From Clostridium amylolyticum (lineage in GTDB: Bacteria; Bacillota; Clostridia; Clostridiales; Clostridiaceae), in the NCBI RefSeq assembly GCF_900142075.1, contig NZ_FQZO01000001.1, positions 310,001 to 374,000 of the forward strand: 64,000 nucleotides of DNA, given 5' to 3'. The translations under genes were made by a program, and so were the position numbers. The notes below the pieces were generated by a model. The model had not been told where the DNA came from, ran no database searches, and worked only from the letters and a program-made list of their open reading frames with translations. Below are positions 24,679-33,433 of the stretch, one piece after another. Every line of letters starts with the position of its first letter. The stretch's first letter is position 1.

Positions 24679-25191
24679 TCAACTAATTAATTTTATTTTT
24701 ATAAGATAATTCATGAATTTTTTAAAACAAATATTCCAAATGCTGGCATAAGCAAGTGAAAATGAGAAAAAGATTAAAAAAATTAAAGTAGTTGATAGCG
24801 TACGGGTTAATTCTGCAAACGCTGGAATACCTACTACATAGGTTAAAAGTATCATTCCAAGAGATAGCGCTATGCTTGAAAATAATATAGAAGTTATTAT
24901 TCCCTTCCTATAAAGTAATATTCCCATAACAATACCTAATAGTCCGGTGGTAAAAAGCAGGATTATTGCTTCCTGAGCGTTAACTATAACAAGAATTAAT
25001 GCGGAAGAAAAAAATACAGTAATACCAAGAGAAATATTAGAAACAGCAGCTATGGCAATAGGTAGAGTACTTAATGGACTTAAGGCCAACCCAATGGCAG
25101 GTAAGAATACAGGTGCTGATTGGAATAGTACGGATATTGTTGTTAATATTCCTCCAATACAAATAAATCTGCCTATATTCATTTTTTTCAA
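24679..25191 (-). CDS. Small polytopic membrane protein
   Basis: 170 residues, five to six hydrophobic segments with a short basic tail. The opening (GRFICIGGILTTISVLFQSAPVFLPAIGLALSPLSTLPIAIAA, in pieces) resembles the S-component fold of ECF transporters or related small membrane proteins, but there is no family signature I can name. The start ATG lacks a strong ribosome site; an in-frame ATG three codons later is possible. No energising ECF module is nearby, so transport by a shared ECF is only a possibility. Confidence 0.55.
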   Translation of the reverse strand: MKKMNIGRFICIGGILTTISVLFQSAPVFLPAIGLALSPLSTLPIAIAAVSNISLGITVFFSSALILVIVNAQEAIILLFTTGLLGIVMGILLYRKGIITSILFSSIALSLGMILLTYVVGIPAFAELTRTLSTTLIFLIFFSFSLAYASIWNICFKKFMNYLIKIKLIS

Positions 25192-25288
25192 TTTAAATGC
25201 CTCCTATTAGGTGATACTAGTAAATTTCCATTTAATAAATCCTAGAAAGGGATTTATCTGGTATTAATTTGAATTTTATAATTATGAA

Positions 25289-26734
25289 TCATTGGATAAT
25301 TTCAAAAATAGTGCCTTGATTAAAATCAGTCACATTCATAGAGCCATAAACCCCTAAATATAGTCTGGTTTGATTAAGATTCCCTCCCAAGGTAGTATAA
25401 TAAGCTGATTGAGATCCAAAATTATAATCGGTTTCAATAACACTAAAATCATTTAGTTTACAATCTCTCCTTGGCCTAGTATAAGCTAAAACTCCTCTAG
25501 TGGGAGGTTGAGATCCTTCATTACGGGCAAAATCAGTAAACACGACGCTTCCAGTTAAATCGGGAATTCCATTCCCCATATATGATTGGACACCTGTAAG
25601 TGCAGTTGCTCCAAACTTATCAGGTCTGGGATCTTTATGAAAATAACTAATTAGAGGCGGAATACGCAGCGTTGAAGTTTTTACTGCATCATTGTAATAA
25701 GCAATTGTTTCCTCATCCAAAATTGGATTTGCAGAGCAGCTCCTTACAATGGAAGTAGGAAAAGCGCCTTCCCATCCTCGCCAGCCAAAGTTAATAAATC
25801 CTTCTTGGCCAGATTCAGGTTTCATTAAAGAAGCTTGAATAAGCTGAGGGACCGGTATTGGTCTATAATTAACGAAGGAAAAAATCGACTCTACCAGATC
25901 CTGTCCCACAATTCCTACATACTTGATGTACTGGTTATAAAACCTTTGAAATGAAATGCCAGGTATATTGCGAACCCCTTTGGCAATTACCGTAAGGTTT
26001 TCCTGAATAGGTACGGGAAGTTCATTAAAACGTGTGACTACTGGTGGATCATTGATAAATGTATTCTTAGTTACATCAATTTCAATTATTTTACCGGCAA
26101 TTTCCATATCGTTCTGAGCTGAATTAAATGGATCATAGCCTGATCCGCCATCTCCAGTTGTTAAAACAAGCTTTCCTGTTTCAGGTGAAAAATTTAAGCT
26201 ATTGACACCATTATGATTAAAAAAAGGTCTTCTTAAATTTAGTAATGTCCTCAACTTTTGGGGTTGACCATTGGATTGTAAAATCCATTCTTCAACGGTA
26301 TCAATATGATCATATTGGATTTCTCTATTTATCCACTTTTGATTTAAGGTTCTAGGGTCACAAGGGTTAGGCTTAAAAAATTCAGGGAGGCCTTGTCTTG
26401 AAACTTCTGAACTAGGAAGAGCCCCTGGACCTTGTGTTCCAGATACTGAATAATGAATGTAAAACAGGCCATTATAAGTAAATCTTGGATGGAACGCTAG
26501 CCCTAGCAATCCTCGTTCATCATATTTACCGCCAGCAAAGCCTAGCTTTATGATTCTTGAACGAATATCTAAAAAAGTTCTTATAGCGCCATTCCCAACG
26601 TAAAAGATCTCGCCTACTTGGGTTGCAATAAATAGTCTTTCCATTGAGTCACCGGGTAGTATAGCTGTTTTCAAAACAGTAGGCATATTTATGTTACCAG
26701 CAATGGGCCGTAAACTAACTTTAACTTTTATCAA
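25289..26734 (-). CDS. Glucose/sorbosone-dehydrogenase-like (PQQ-type) beta-propeller protein
   Basis: 481 residues of the GSDH propeller family. MERLFIATQVGEIFYV, RGLLGLAFHPRFTYNGLFYIHYS, the FNHNGVNSLNFSPETGKLVLTTGDGG segment (His and Gly-rich calcium/PQQ-side loop), WRGWEGAFP and GSVVFTDFAR are typical. Classical members oxidise aldoses with PQQ. There is no signal peptide, which is odd for a periplasmic-type enzyme, and no PQQ synthesis genes are seen. Eukaryote-like and Firmicute homologues also exist with unknown cofactor, so catalytic dehydrogenation is unproven. AAGGAG lies 9 nt before the start. Isolated gene between convergent and divergent neighbours. Confidence 0.7.
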   Translation of the reverse strand: MIKVKVSLRPIAGNINMPTVLKTAILPGDSMERLFIATQVGEIFYVGNGAIRTFLDIRSRIIKLGFAGGKYDERGLLGLAFHPRFTYNGLFYIHYSVSGTQGPGALPSSEVSRQGLPEFFKPNPCDPRTLNQKWINREIQYDHIDTVEEWILQSNGQPQKLRTLLNLRRPFFNHNGVNSLNFSPETGKLVLTTGDGGSGYDPFNSAQNDMEIAGKIIEIDVTKNTFINDPPVVTRFNELPVPIQENLTVIAKGVRNIPGISFQRFYNQYIKYVGIVGQDLVESIFSFVNYRPIPVPQLIQASLMKPESGQEGFINFGWRGWEGAFPTSIVRSCSANPILDEETIAYYNDAVKTSTLRIPPLISYFHKDPRPDKFGATALTGVQSYMGNGIPDLTGSVVFTDFARNEGSQPPTRGVLAYTRPRRDCKLNDFSVIETDYNFGSQSAYYTTLGGNLNQTRLYLGVYGSMNVTDFNQGTIFEIIQ

Positions 26735-26991
26735 CTAACTTTACACTCCTTCATATTTTCTTCTTTTATAAGAATATGATCAGAGCTGTTCTATTAGTAC
26801 TAAATAGAGGCCGGTAATCAGATGATGAATTGCACCATTTTCCATTCATACTGTATTTAAAAATGCAGGTTGTATAATAATTGGTAATACAATTTTTAAA
26901 AGTATATATAAGATTTTGTTATATATATCATAATAAATATATATTTTACTTACTAAACATAAGTTGATAAACTGATTCCTGTAAAGGAGAG

Positions 26992-27585
26992 ATGAATATG
27001 AAAGAAAATAGACTTTGGAAACTTTTTATTTCAACCTTCACTCTAAGTGCTTTCACATTTGGCGGAGGTTTTGTGATTGTTTCCCTCTATAAGAAGAAGT
27101 TTGTTGAAGAATTAAATTGGTTAGCTGAAGATGAAATGCTGGATATTTCTGCTATTGCACAATCAAGTCCAGGTCCTATTCCAGTGAATGCAAGTGTGAT
27201 ATTAGGGTATAGAATCCATGGCATTTTAGGAAGTATACTTGCCATATTAGGTACAATAATTCCACCTTTTGTTATCATTTCACTTATTTCAATTTTCTAT
27301 AAAGAATTTAAGAATAGCCATATAATTTCAATTGCTTTACAGGTAATGAGAGCTGGAGTAGCTGCTGTAATTTTAGATGTGGTTGTTAATTTAGGGAAAA
27401 ATGTAATTAAAACAAAGAATGTTCTTTACATAATTGTTATGATAGCTGCTTTTATAGGAACCTATTTCTTTAAGCTTAGTGCTATGTATATCATATTTTT
27501 CTGCATAGCAATTGGACTTATTACTGTATTTTTGAACTATAGAAAGGAGAAAAGCAATGGGACTTCTATGGACTCTGTTCATTAG
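26992..27585 (+). CDS. chrA: Chromate transporter, first half (short-chain CHR)
   Basis: 197 residues with about five to six membrane helices. FTFGGGFVIVSLYKKKFVEELNWL (res ~18-41) and AIAQSSPGPIPVNASVILGYR carry the CHR-domain signatures FGGG and PGP. In Firmicutes ChrA is often split into two half-size proteins encoded by adjacent genes that together form the transporter; the next gene is the other half and starts within this one (29-nt overlap). AAAGGAG precedes the ATG. Predicted to export chromate or move another oxyanion; in anaerobes the natural substrate is unclear. Confidence 0.82.
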   Translation: MNMKENRLWKLFISTFTLSAFTFGGGFVIVSLYKKKFVEELNWLAEDEMLDISAIAQSSPGPIPVNASVILGYRIHGILGSILAILGTIIPPFVIISLISIFYKEFKNSHIISIALQVMRAGVAAVILDVVVNLGKNVIKTKNVLYIIVMIAAFIGTYFFKLSAMYIIFFCIAIGLITVFLNYRKEKSNGTSMDSVH

Positions 27586-28132
27586 TTTTATACAAGTAGG
27601 ATTATTTAGTGTTGGCGGGGGATATGCAGCAATACCGCTTATACAAGAACAAGTGGTTAATAATCATAAATTACTAACTATGAGTGAATTTACAGATTTA
27701 ATTACCATTGCTGAAATGACTCCAGGACCAATTTCAATCAATTCAGCTACCTTTGTTGGACAAAGGGTATATGGTCCTTTAGGGGCAGTTGTATGCACCC
27801 TTGGATGTATTCTTCCTGCATTTATAATTTGTTTAACCCTTGCTCACTTTTATTATAAATACAGGAATTTTTCCGGAGTTCAAACTGTACTAGGAGCTCT
27901 TAGGCCTGCTGTGGTAGCTTTAATTGGCAGCGCAGGTGCTTCAATTTTAGTCCTTGCATTATTTAATACCGATTTTAATAACATAGCACTTAGCCAATTT
28001 AGATGGCTGGAATTTTCTCTGTTTATAGGTGGATTTATAGTTCTTAGAAAGTTTAAAGTCAATGCGGTAAGTATTATTATAGGAACAGGTATAGTGGGTA
28101 CTCTGCTGCAGTTAGTTATTAATACAATCTAA
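27557..28132 (+). CDS. chrA: Chromate transporter, second half (short-chain CHR)
   Basis: 191 residues, five to six helices. FSVGGGYAAIPLIQEQVVN and AEMTPGPISINSATFVGQR repeat the CHR GGG and PGP motifs of the first half, showing the two arose by duplication. AAAGGAG is 6 nt before ATG 27557, inside the upstream gene, so they are translationally coupled. Its 3' end overlaps the convergent LysR gene by 21 bp. Confidence 0.82.
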   Translation: MGLLWTLFISFIQVGLFSVGGGYAAIPLIQEQVVNNHKLLTMSEFTDLITIAEMTPGPISINSATFVGQRVYGPLGAVVCTLGCILPAFIICLTLAHFYYKYRNFSGVQTVLGALRPAVVALIGSAGASILVLALFNTDFNNIALSQFRWLEFSLFIGGFIVLRKFKVNAVSIIIGTGIVGTLLQLVINTI

Positions 28133-28972
28133 AATCTGAGATATAATTGGATTTTTATCATGATTTTTATTATAAATATATCTTATTGAACGTGGACAGC
28201 TATAGTCAGCAAAGTTTAATTGTTTTAAACTTTGCTTTTTTAATGCTTCTTCAGCAGCCATTTTAGAAATAATAGCAAAGCCATATTGATTTTCAACAGC
28301 TTGTATAATAGTTTCTAAATTTGTTGCTCTAAAAACCACCTGTGGATAAATTTTTCTTTCATTCATGTCGATTTCAAATTGATTTCTATTATGGCTGCCC
28401 TCTTCACGAGAAATCCATGGTAATAGTTCCAAATCTGATAAGTATTTAATATTATTATCAAGAGGATAATCATAACTAATTACGGCTATTAATTCATCCT
28501 TTAAAATCTCAACTTGGGTTATATTTTTTGAATTAATTTTACCTTCAACAATAGCTATATCAATTCTATTATTCAATATTAGATTTTCTATTTCTGCAGT
28601 ATTGTTAATCACTACTTCAAACTTTATATTTCCCATGAAGGATTTTAACTTATTAAGATATCCGTTTAATAAGTATTGGCCAACGGTAACACTGCTGCCA
28701 ATGCGGATTATCTTGTTTGCATTAAACATTGCCTCATTCATTTCTTTAAAATCAGCCATTACTTTTCGTGCATATTTTTCTAATCTTTGTCCTTCAGGAG
28801 TTAAATAGAGTCTCCTAGAAACACGATTAAACAATGTTGTGGAATAGTAATTTTCTAAATCCTTAATCATGAGTGAAATGTTGGGTTGTGTAGTGAAAAG
28901 TTTATTAGCTGCAGCAGACATGGTTTTATTATCCACAACAGCTAAAAAGGCTTCTAATAATTTTATATTCAT
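28112..28972 (-). CDS. LysR-family transcriptional regulator
   Basis: 286 residues. N-terminal winged helix (LLEAFLAVVDNKTMSAAANKLFTTQPNISLMIKDLE, res ~4-39) and a periplasmic-binding-type effector domain (IRIGSSVTVGQYLLNGYL onward). It faces the chromate-transporter genes tail to tail, a layout that makes direct control of them possible but not typical, since LysR proteins usually diverge from their targets. Upstream a weak AGGCTGAA precedes the start. Effector unknown. Confidence 0.82.
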   Translation of the reverse strand: MNIKLLEAFLAVVDNKTMSAAANKLFTTQPNISLMIKDLENYYSTTLFNRVSRRLYLTPEGQRLEKYARKVMADFKEMNEAMFNANKIIRIGSSVTVGQYLLNGYLNKLKSFMGNIKFEVVINNTAEIENLILNNRIDIAIVEGKINSKNITQVEILKDELIAVISYDYPLDNNIKYLSDLELLPWISREEGSHNRNQFEIDMNERKIYPQVVFRATNLETIIQAVENQYGFAIISKMAAEEALKKQSLKQLNFADYSCPRSIRYIYNKNHDKNPIISQILDCINN

Positions 28973-29131
28973 GATTCAGCCTCCAAACTCATTTCAGTGT
29001 CCTACCTATTTTATCATAACCCAATAAAAAATGTAATAAACTTAAGAACTATGCAGCATTGATTCTTTCAGGACAAACTATCAATAGGTAAGGTTTTATC
29101 ACAAGCTTATGTGGTTTCATAGCAATTTGGG

Positions 29132-29154
29132 GGCAAAAAAATCTATTTTTTGCC
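29132..29154 (+). other. Short A/T-rich hairpin before the EAL-HDOD gene
   Basis: GGCAAAAAA and TTTTTTGCC form a tight stem-loop 65 bp before the ATG at 29218. It may be a leader terminator or the end of an upstream transcript. Confidence 0.45.
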
Positions 29155-29217
29155 TGTTAAAAATATGCTAAAATGTAGATAACATAGTGATAAATTCAAA
29201 GAAAGCAGTGGTGTAAT

Positions 29218-30426
29218 ATGTTTATTGCTAGGCAACCTATTTTTAATAAGTCCATGAAAATTTACGGATACGAGCTCTTGTTCAGATCAGATTCTAATGC
29301 TAAAGAATTTAGAAATACATCTTCCAGTTCTGCCACAGCTACGGTACTTGGAGGTCTTCTTGAACAGGGGATAAACCAGGTTGTAGGAAAAACAAAGGCG
29401 TTTGTAAACTTTGACTACGATTTTATCATGTCAGATACCATTGAATTAATTAATTCCGATACACTTGTTATTGAAGTGCTTGAAACTGTAAAAATAGATT
29501 ATAATCTTATTGAAAGACTTAAATATCTAAGAAGAAAAGGATATAAAATAGCTCTGGATGATTTTGAAGAGAGTTTTAGTTCTTATCCTATTGTACCAAT
29601 AGCTGATATCATTAAATATGATATTATGCTTACACCTCTTGATGCTATTACAGATGATGTTAATAAAGCACTTTCACAAAATAAAATCATTCTAGCAGAA
29701 AAAATTGAAACCGATGAACAATTTCAGAAGGCAGTAGAAATGGGATTCCATTTATTCCAAGGGTATTTTTTTAGCAGACCCAAGATTGTGGGAAGCTCAA
29801 ATGCAAGAAAATCTTCGAAGGTTCAATATTCCAGAATTATCAATGAATTAAAAAAGGAAGAGCCTTCTTATAATACTATAACTAGCATAATTGAATCAGA
29901 TGTAAATCTTGCATATAGCGTGATGCGGGTTATGAGTAATAAAAAAAGTGAAGATTCTTTTAATTCAATAAAAAAGGCTTTAATAAGAATGGGTTTTAAA
30001 GAACTGGAGAGATGGATAAATGTACTAATGCTTCAGGATATTTCTCAGGCTAAGCCTGTGGAACTGATGAAATTGTCTTTGGTTCGATCCAAATTCAGCG
30101 AGCATGTGGCGAGTAATAGTAAATTTAAAGAACACATAGAGGAAGTTTCAATGATGTGCTTGTTTAGCGTGCTAGACGCTATTTTAGATAAGCCAATGTC
30201 AGAAGCACTGGAGGGGATGCTATTATCAGAGAACGTTTTTAATGCTCTTGTACATAGAGAGGGGGATTTCAAACCAATCTGTAAATTGATCTTTGCATAT
30301 GAACGGGGAGATTGGGCTGAAGTTCAGAAGTTCGCTGATATTATCGAAATAGATACAGCACTTCTTTCTAAGGGCTATTTAGAATCCATTCAATGGGCTG
30401 CGGAGGTTCTTCTGACTTTTGAATAG
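29218..30426 (+). CDS. EAL-HDOD (YuxH-like) signalling protein
   Basis: 402 residues. Residues ~1-195 are an EAL-type fold (FIARQPIFNKSMKIYGYELLFRS, FVNFDYDFIM, LVIEVLETVKID, ALDDFEESF, KYDIML, ILAEKIET) in which the catalytic EAL is replaced by ELLFR, so phosphodiesterase activity is unlikely; residues ~200-400 are an HDOD domain. YuxH/CdgJ-type proteins bind or respond to c-di-GMP or act in motility control. A chemoreceptor is encoded elsewhere in the window, but no direct link is seen. AAAGCAGTGGTG before ATG is a weak ribosome site. Monocistronic. Confidence 0.82.
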   Translation: MFIARQPIFNKSMKIYGYELLFRSDSNAKEFRNTSSSSATATVLGGLLEQGINQVVGKTKAFVNFDYDFIMSDTIELINSDTLVIEVLETVKIDYNLIERLKYLRRKGYKIALDDFEESFSSYPIVPIADIIKYDIMLTPLDAITDDVNKALSQNKIILAEKIETDEQFQKAVEMGFHLFQGYFFSRPKIVGSSNARKSSKVQYSRIINELKKEEPSYNTITSIIESDVNLAYSVMRVMSNKKSEDSFNSIKKALIRMGFKELERWINVLMLQDISQAKPVELMKLSLVRSKFSEHVASNSKFKEHIEEVSMMCLFSVLDAILDKPMSEALEGMLLSENVFNALVHREGDFKPICKLIFAYERGDWAEVQKFADIIEIDTALLSKGYLESIQWAAEVLLTFE

Positions 30427-30543
30427 CTGCAAATAAGAAAATTAAGTCTAGTAATAAATAGTATATTGATTTTAAAGAGCTGTTTAGGCGTAAGAAAAAA
30501 TAAACTTGAGTATATGGAGAATTTAAAGGAAGGAGATTTTTTT

Positions 30544-30930
30544 ATGGAAGAAAACAAAACTACAATTAATACTATTGATGAATACATTTTGCAATTTCCA
30601 AGCGAAGTTCAGGTTATTCTTTGTGAGCTTAGGCAGGTGATAAAGGAAACTGCTCCAGAGGCTGAAGAAAAAATCAGCTATCAAATGCCTACATTTTATT
30701 TCCATGGTAATCTGGTTCATTTTGCTAAACATAAGAATCATATAGGATTCTACCCAACTCCTACGGGAATAGAGGCTTTCAAAAAAGAACTGTCCGTTTA
30801 TAAAGGAGCAAAAGGGTCAGTACAATTTCCTATGGATAAACCATTGCCCCTTGAATTGATAAGGGAGATTGTTAAATATAGGATTGATGAAAACCAGAGA
30901 AAAGCAGAAGTTAAATCAAAAAAGAAATAA
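30544..30930 (+). CDS. DUF1801 family protein
   Basis: About 128 residues from ATG 30544 (GGAAGGAG upstream). TIDEYILQFPSEVQ, LRQVIKETAPEAEEKISYQMPTF, VHFAKHKNHIGFYPTP and KGAKGSVQFPMDKPLP are the DUF1801/YdhG pattern, a small alpha/beta fold related to frataxin-like iron chaperone YdhG in Bacillus. Function in clostridia is not known. The Lys-rich tail may aid nucleic-acid or metal binding. A tiny Cys-rich ORF follows 20 bp downstream. Confidence 0.78.
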   Translation: MEENKTTINTIDEYILQFPSEVQVILCELRQVIKETAPEAEEKISYQMPTFYFHGNLVHFAKHKNHIGFYPTPTGIEAFKKELSVYKGAKGSVQFPMDKPLPLELIREIVKYRIDENQRKAEVKSKKK

Positions 30931-30950
30931 TATAAAACATTTAAAAGGGA

Positions 30951-31091
30951 GTGTTTATTTGCAAACCTGATGAGAAATGGTTTAAGCGTACCAAAACTCT
31001 AGGTGACGGTGATGAGTTCTGCAATTGCCATTATGAAATGAAAGGCAGCTGTGAATGCTCTCCAGAAAAAGGCTTTGAACATAGAAAATGA
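30951..31091 (+). CDS. Putative 46-residue Cys-rich protein
   Basis: Open frame beginning GTG 30951 (or ATT 30957), with TTAAAAGGGAG abutting, reading FICKPDEKWFKRTKTLGDG then DEFCNCHYEMKGSCECSPEKG. Five cysteines in 46 residues, arranged as C and two CxC pairs, suggest metal or FeS binding. The composition is protein-like and the stop is followed ~120 bp later by a terminator. Start uncertainty and lack of a recognised family keep this tentative; it may be the end of a decayed longer gene. Confidence 0.4.
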   Translation: MFICKPDEKWFKRTKTLGDGDEFCNCHYEMKGSCECSPEKGFEHRK

Positions 31092-31212
31092 GCTTAATTA
31101 AATTTTTACAAGGATATTATTGGTATGAAAGTTAGATAAATATAAGTATACGGGGTTTATACTGTCAAAATAAGAGTAACCTTTATTTGAAAATTTAAAG
31201 TAAGAAATACAG

Positions 31213-31245
31213 AGACATTAAGAAAGAAGCTTAATGTCTTTGTTT
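31213..31245 (+). terminator. Rho-independent terminator
   Basis: AGACATTAAG (31213-31222) pairs with CTTAATGTCT (31230-31239), then TTGTTTT. The rest of 31092-31445 shows no gene. Confidence 0.75.
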
Positions 31246-31445
31246 TCATATATGCTTAAAAACTTAATAAAACATCAGAATCATAAGATTTTGAATTATA
31301 ATATAGTGCCAAGTGATCTCTCTATGATATTGTTTATATACAAAGTTTTAATTTATCAATATGTAGCAAAACAGGAACAGTTTCTTTTCAAATAGGTTGT
31401 TATAATAAAAATACAGTATTTAGGAAAGTCGTGTGGAGGTATACA

Positions 31446-32333
31446 TTGAATTATAGGAAAGATATTGAGAAGTGTATTAAATTCATTGAAGATCATATAA
31501 AAGAAAATATTACTATTGAAGAAGTTGCTAATGAATCTGGGTACTCTCTTTATCATTTTTGCAGAGTCTTTAGTCTATGCAAGGGAGTGTCCGTTATGGA
31601 ATACATTCGAGGACGCAGGTTGTCTTTAGCGGCCACAGAATTATTTAAAGGCAGAAAAATTATTGACATTGCTTTGGACTATGGATTCGAAACGCCTAGT
31701 GGCTTTACAAAGGCTTTTCGTAAAGCCTTTGGTTATAGTCCTAGACGGTATATAACACGCATGGCTGGATATGGTGATATAAAAACTATATTTGAAATTG
31801 GAGGTTATATTATGAATCCTGTTATTGTAAAAAAACCTGCGTTTAAGGTGGCTGGATATGGAATTAAAACAAATGTTGCTGGAGGCACATATACAAAGGA
31901 TATTGCATCTTTCTGGAGCAATTATGATGGTGAAAATTTGGAAAGCAAAATGTATAAAATTTTAAATCCGCCTAAACACGGTGAAGTGGGATTGTGTGTT
32001 CCATTATCTGAAGATGGAAATGCAATATATCTTTTAGGTGTAATTGTTGATGACTTTTCAAAGGTAAAGGGAAATATGATAACAGTAGAAGTCCCAGAAG
32101 CTGAGTATGCGGTTTTTACAACTACCCCTGTTGATACTAGCAATGACGAAGAACAAAAAGAGTTTGCAAAGATTATTGCAAGCACATGGAAATATATTTT
32201 TGAAGATTGGTTTAAAGATAGTGGATATATTTACGATGAAAGTAAACTTGATTTTGAATTTTACGATGAACGCTGTCACTATAGACAGGATACTGTAATG
32301 GATATTTATGTTCCTGTTAGAAAAGTAGAATAA
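31446..32333 (+). CDS. AraC-family regulator with GyrI-like effector domain
   Basis: About 296 residues. I favour TTG 31446 because GGAGGT (31435-31440) lies 5 nt before it; GTG 31431 would overlap that site. Residues ~1-105 hold the two AraC helix-turn-helices (ITIEEVANESGYSLYHFCRVF; IIDIALDYGFETPSGFTKAFRKAFGYSPRRY). Residues ~125-295 are a GyrI/Rob-type effector-binding domain (IVKKPAFKVAGYGIKT, VEVPEAEYAVFTTTP), which in relatives binds hydrophobic drugs or cations. Likely a multidrug-responsive activator; no target transporter is adjacent. Confidence 0.82.
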   Translation: MNYRKDIEKCIKFIEDHIKENITIEEVANESGYSLYHFCRVFSLCKGVSVMEYIRGRRLSLAATELFKGRKIIDIALDYGFETPSGFTKAFRKAFGYSPRRYITRMAGYGDIKTIFEIGGYIMNPVIVKKPAFKVAGYGIKTNVAGGTYTKDIASFWSNYDGENLESKMYKILNPPKHGEVGLCVPLSEDGNAIYLLGVIVDDFSKVKGNMITVEVPEAEYAVFTTTPVDTSNDEEQKEFAKIIASTWKYIFEDWFKDSGYIYDESKLDFEFYDERCHYRQDTVMDIYVPVRKVE

Positions 32334-32424
32334 AGATAGTAGCTTGTGATTAATAGAAAATTAAAGTTTATGATATAGATTATAATAATTATTTAGAATA
32401 AGTTAAGAAAGAAGGGTGCAAAGG

Positions 32425-33183
32425 ATGTTAAATTATTATGGGAGATTGTCTTCAGAAGTATATGATATGGATAAGCCTATAGGTCATTCTTTTGGAGATG
32501 TAGAATTTTATATGAATAGATTGGAGTCCTGTAAAGGAGCTATTCTTGAGCCTGCAACAGGAACTGGCAGGATATTAATTCCTCTTTTAGAAAAAGGACT
32601 AAATATTCATGGATTTGACATTTCAAAAGATATGTTAAAGATATGTGAGAATAACTGTAAAAAAAGAGGTTTGAATACTAAGCTTTTTGAGGCGAAAATG
32701 GAGTCTTTTTCACAAGATACAAAATATGAGGCTATTATAGTGCCAACGGGAACCTTCCTCCTATTACATAAAAGAGCAGATTCAATAAAAGCGTTACAAA
32801 ACTTTTATAATCATTTATCAAATGGCGGTAGATTAATTCTTGATATAGCTTTGCAGACGGATATTTCAATAGGCACGGTTTCCACAAGAACTTGGGAATG
32901 TCCTAATGGAGATATAATTACATTAGAAAATAAAACTGTAAAAGTTGACTATATAAATCAATATACTATTTCCCATGGAAGATATGAAAAATGGCGTGAA
33001 GGGGTACTTATACAAACTGAATTGGAATATTTCCCATTAAGATGGTATGGAGTAGAAGAATTTAGATTAATACTAGAAAATATAGGATTTAAGGATATTA
33101 TGATTTCTTCAGATTATAAATTGGGGCAATATCCATCTGATTCTGAAGAGATAATTACTTTTGAAGCTGTTGCCATTAAATAA
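32425..33183 (+). CDS. Class I SAM-dependent methyltransferase
   Basis: About 252 residues. SAM-binding motif I ILEPATGTGRILIPLLEKG (res ~37-55), acidic loop HGFDISKDML and EAIIVPTGTFLLL (motif IV region) define a Rossmann methyltransferase. ATG 32425 fits GAAGGG at 32410-32415. The substrate-binding C-terminal half (TWECPNGDIITLENK, RWYGVEEFRLILENIGF) resembles the general methyltransferase group without a specific family. Follows the AraC gene by ~90 bp; terminator at 33197. Confidence 0.8.
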   Translation: MLNYYGRLSSEVYDMDKPIGHSFGDVEFYMNRLESCKGAILEPATGTGRILIPLLEKGLNIHGFDISKDMLKICENNCKKRGLNTKLFEAKMESFSQDTKYEAIIVPTGTFLLLHKRADSIKALQNFYNHLSNGGRLILDIALQTDISIGTVSTRTWECPNGDIITLENKTVKVDYINQYTISHGRYEKWREGVLIQTELEYFPLRWYGVEEFRLILENIGFKDIMISSDYKLGQYPSDSEEIITFEAVAIK

Positions 33184-33196
33184 ATATAAAAATCTT

Positions 33197-33219
33197 AGCC
33201 CACTGTTAGTGGGCTTTTT
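33197..33219 (+). terminator. Rho-independent terminator
   Basis: AGCCCACT-GTT-AGTGGGCT followed by TTTTT. Compact and strong. Confidence 0.92.
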
Positions 33220-33433
33220 ATATGAATTTTATTAAATTTTTAAAAGATTATTTTCTGTATAGCTTACTGTTTAGACTAATAATAAATCTAAAAACATAGG
33301 TTAATGAAAATAATAGTTGAAAATTTGTATTAATGATAGTATTCTTAAATTAAGGACTATTTAAGGACATTGTAAAAATGAAAACAATTACAATGTAAAG
33401 TAAAATTATTAAATTGATAGGAGAGATGGAGAT

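Noticed and set aside
26992..28132. Frameshifted full-length chrA.
   Set aside because: Both halves have their own start, ribosome site and complete CHR signatures; paired half-size genes are a known form.
29100..29217. Riboswitch (c-di-GMP type) before the EAL-HDOD gene.
   Set aside because: Only a simple A/T hairpin is visible; none of the conserved riboswitch core bases could be placed.
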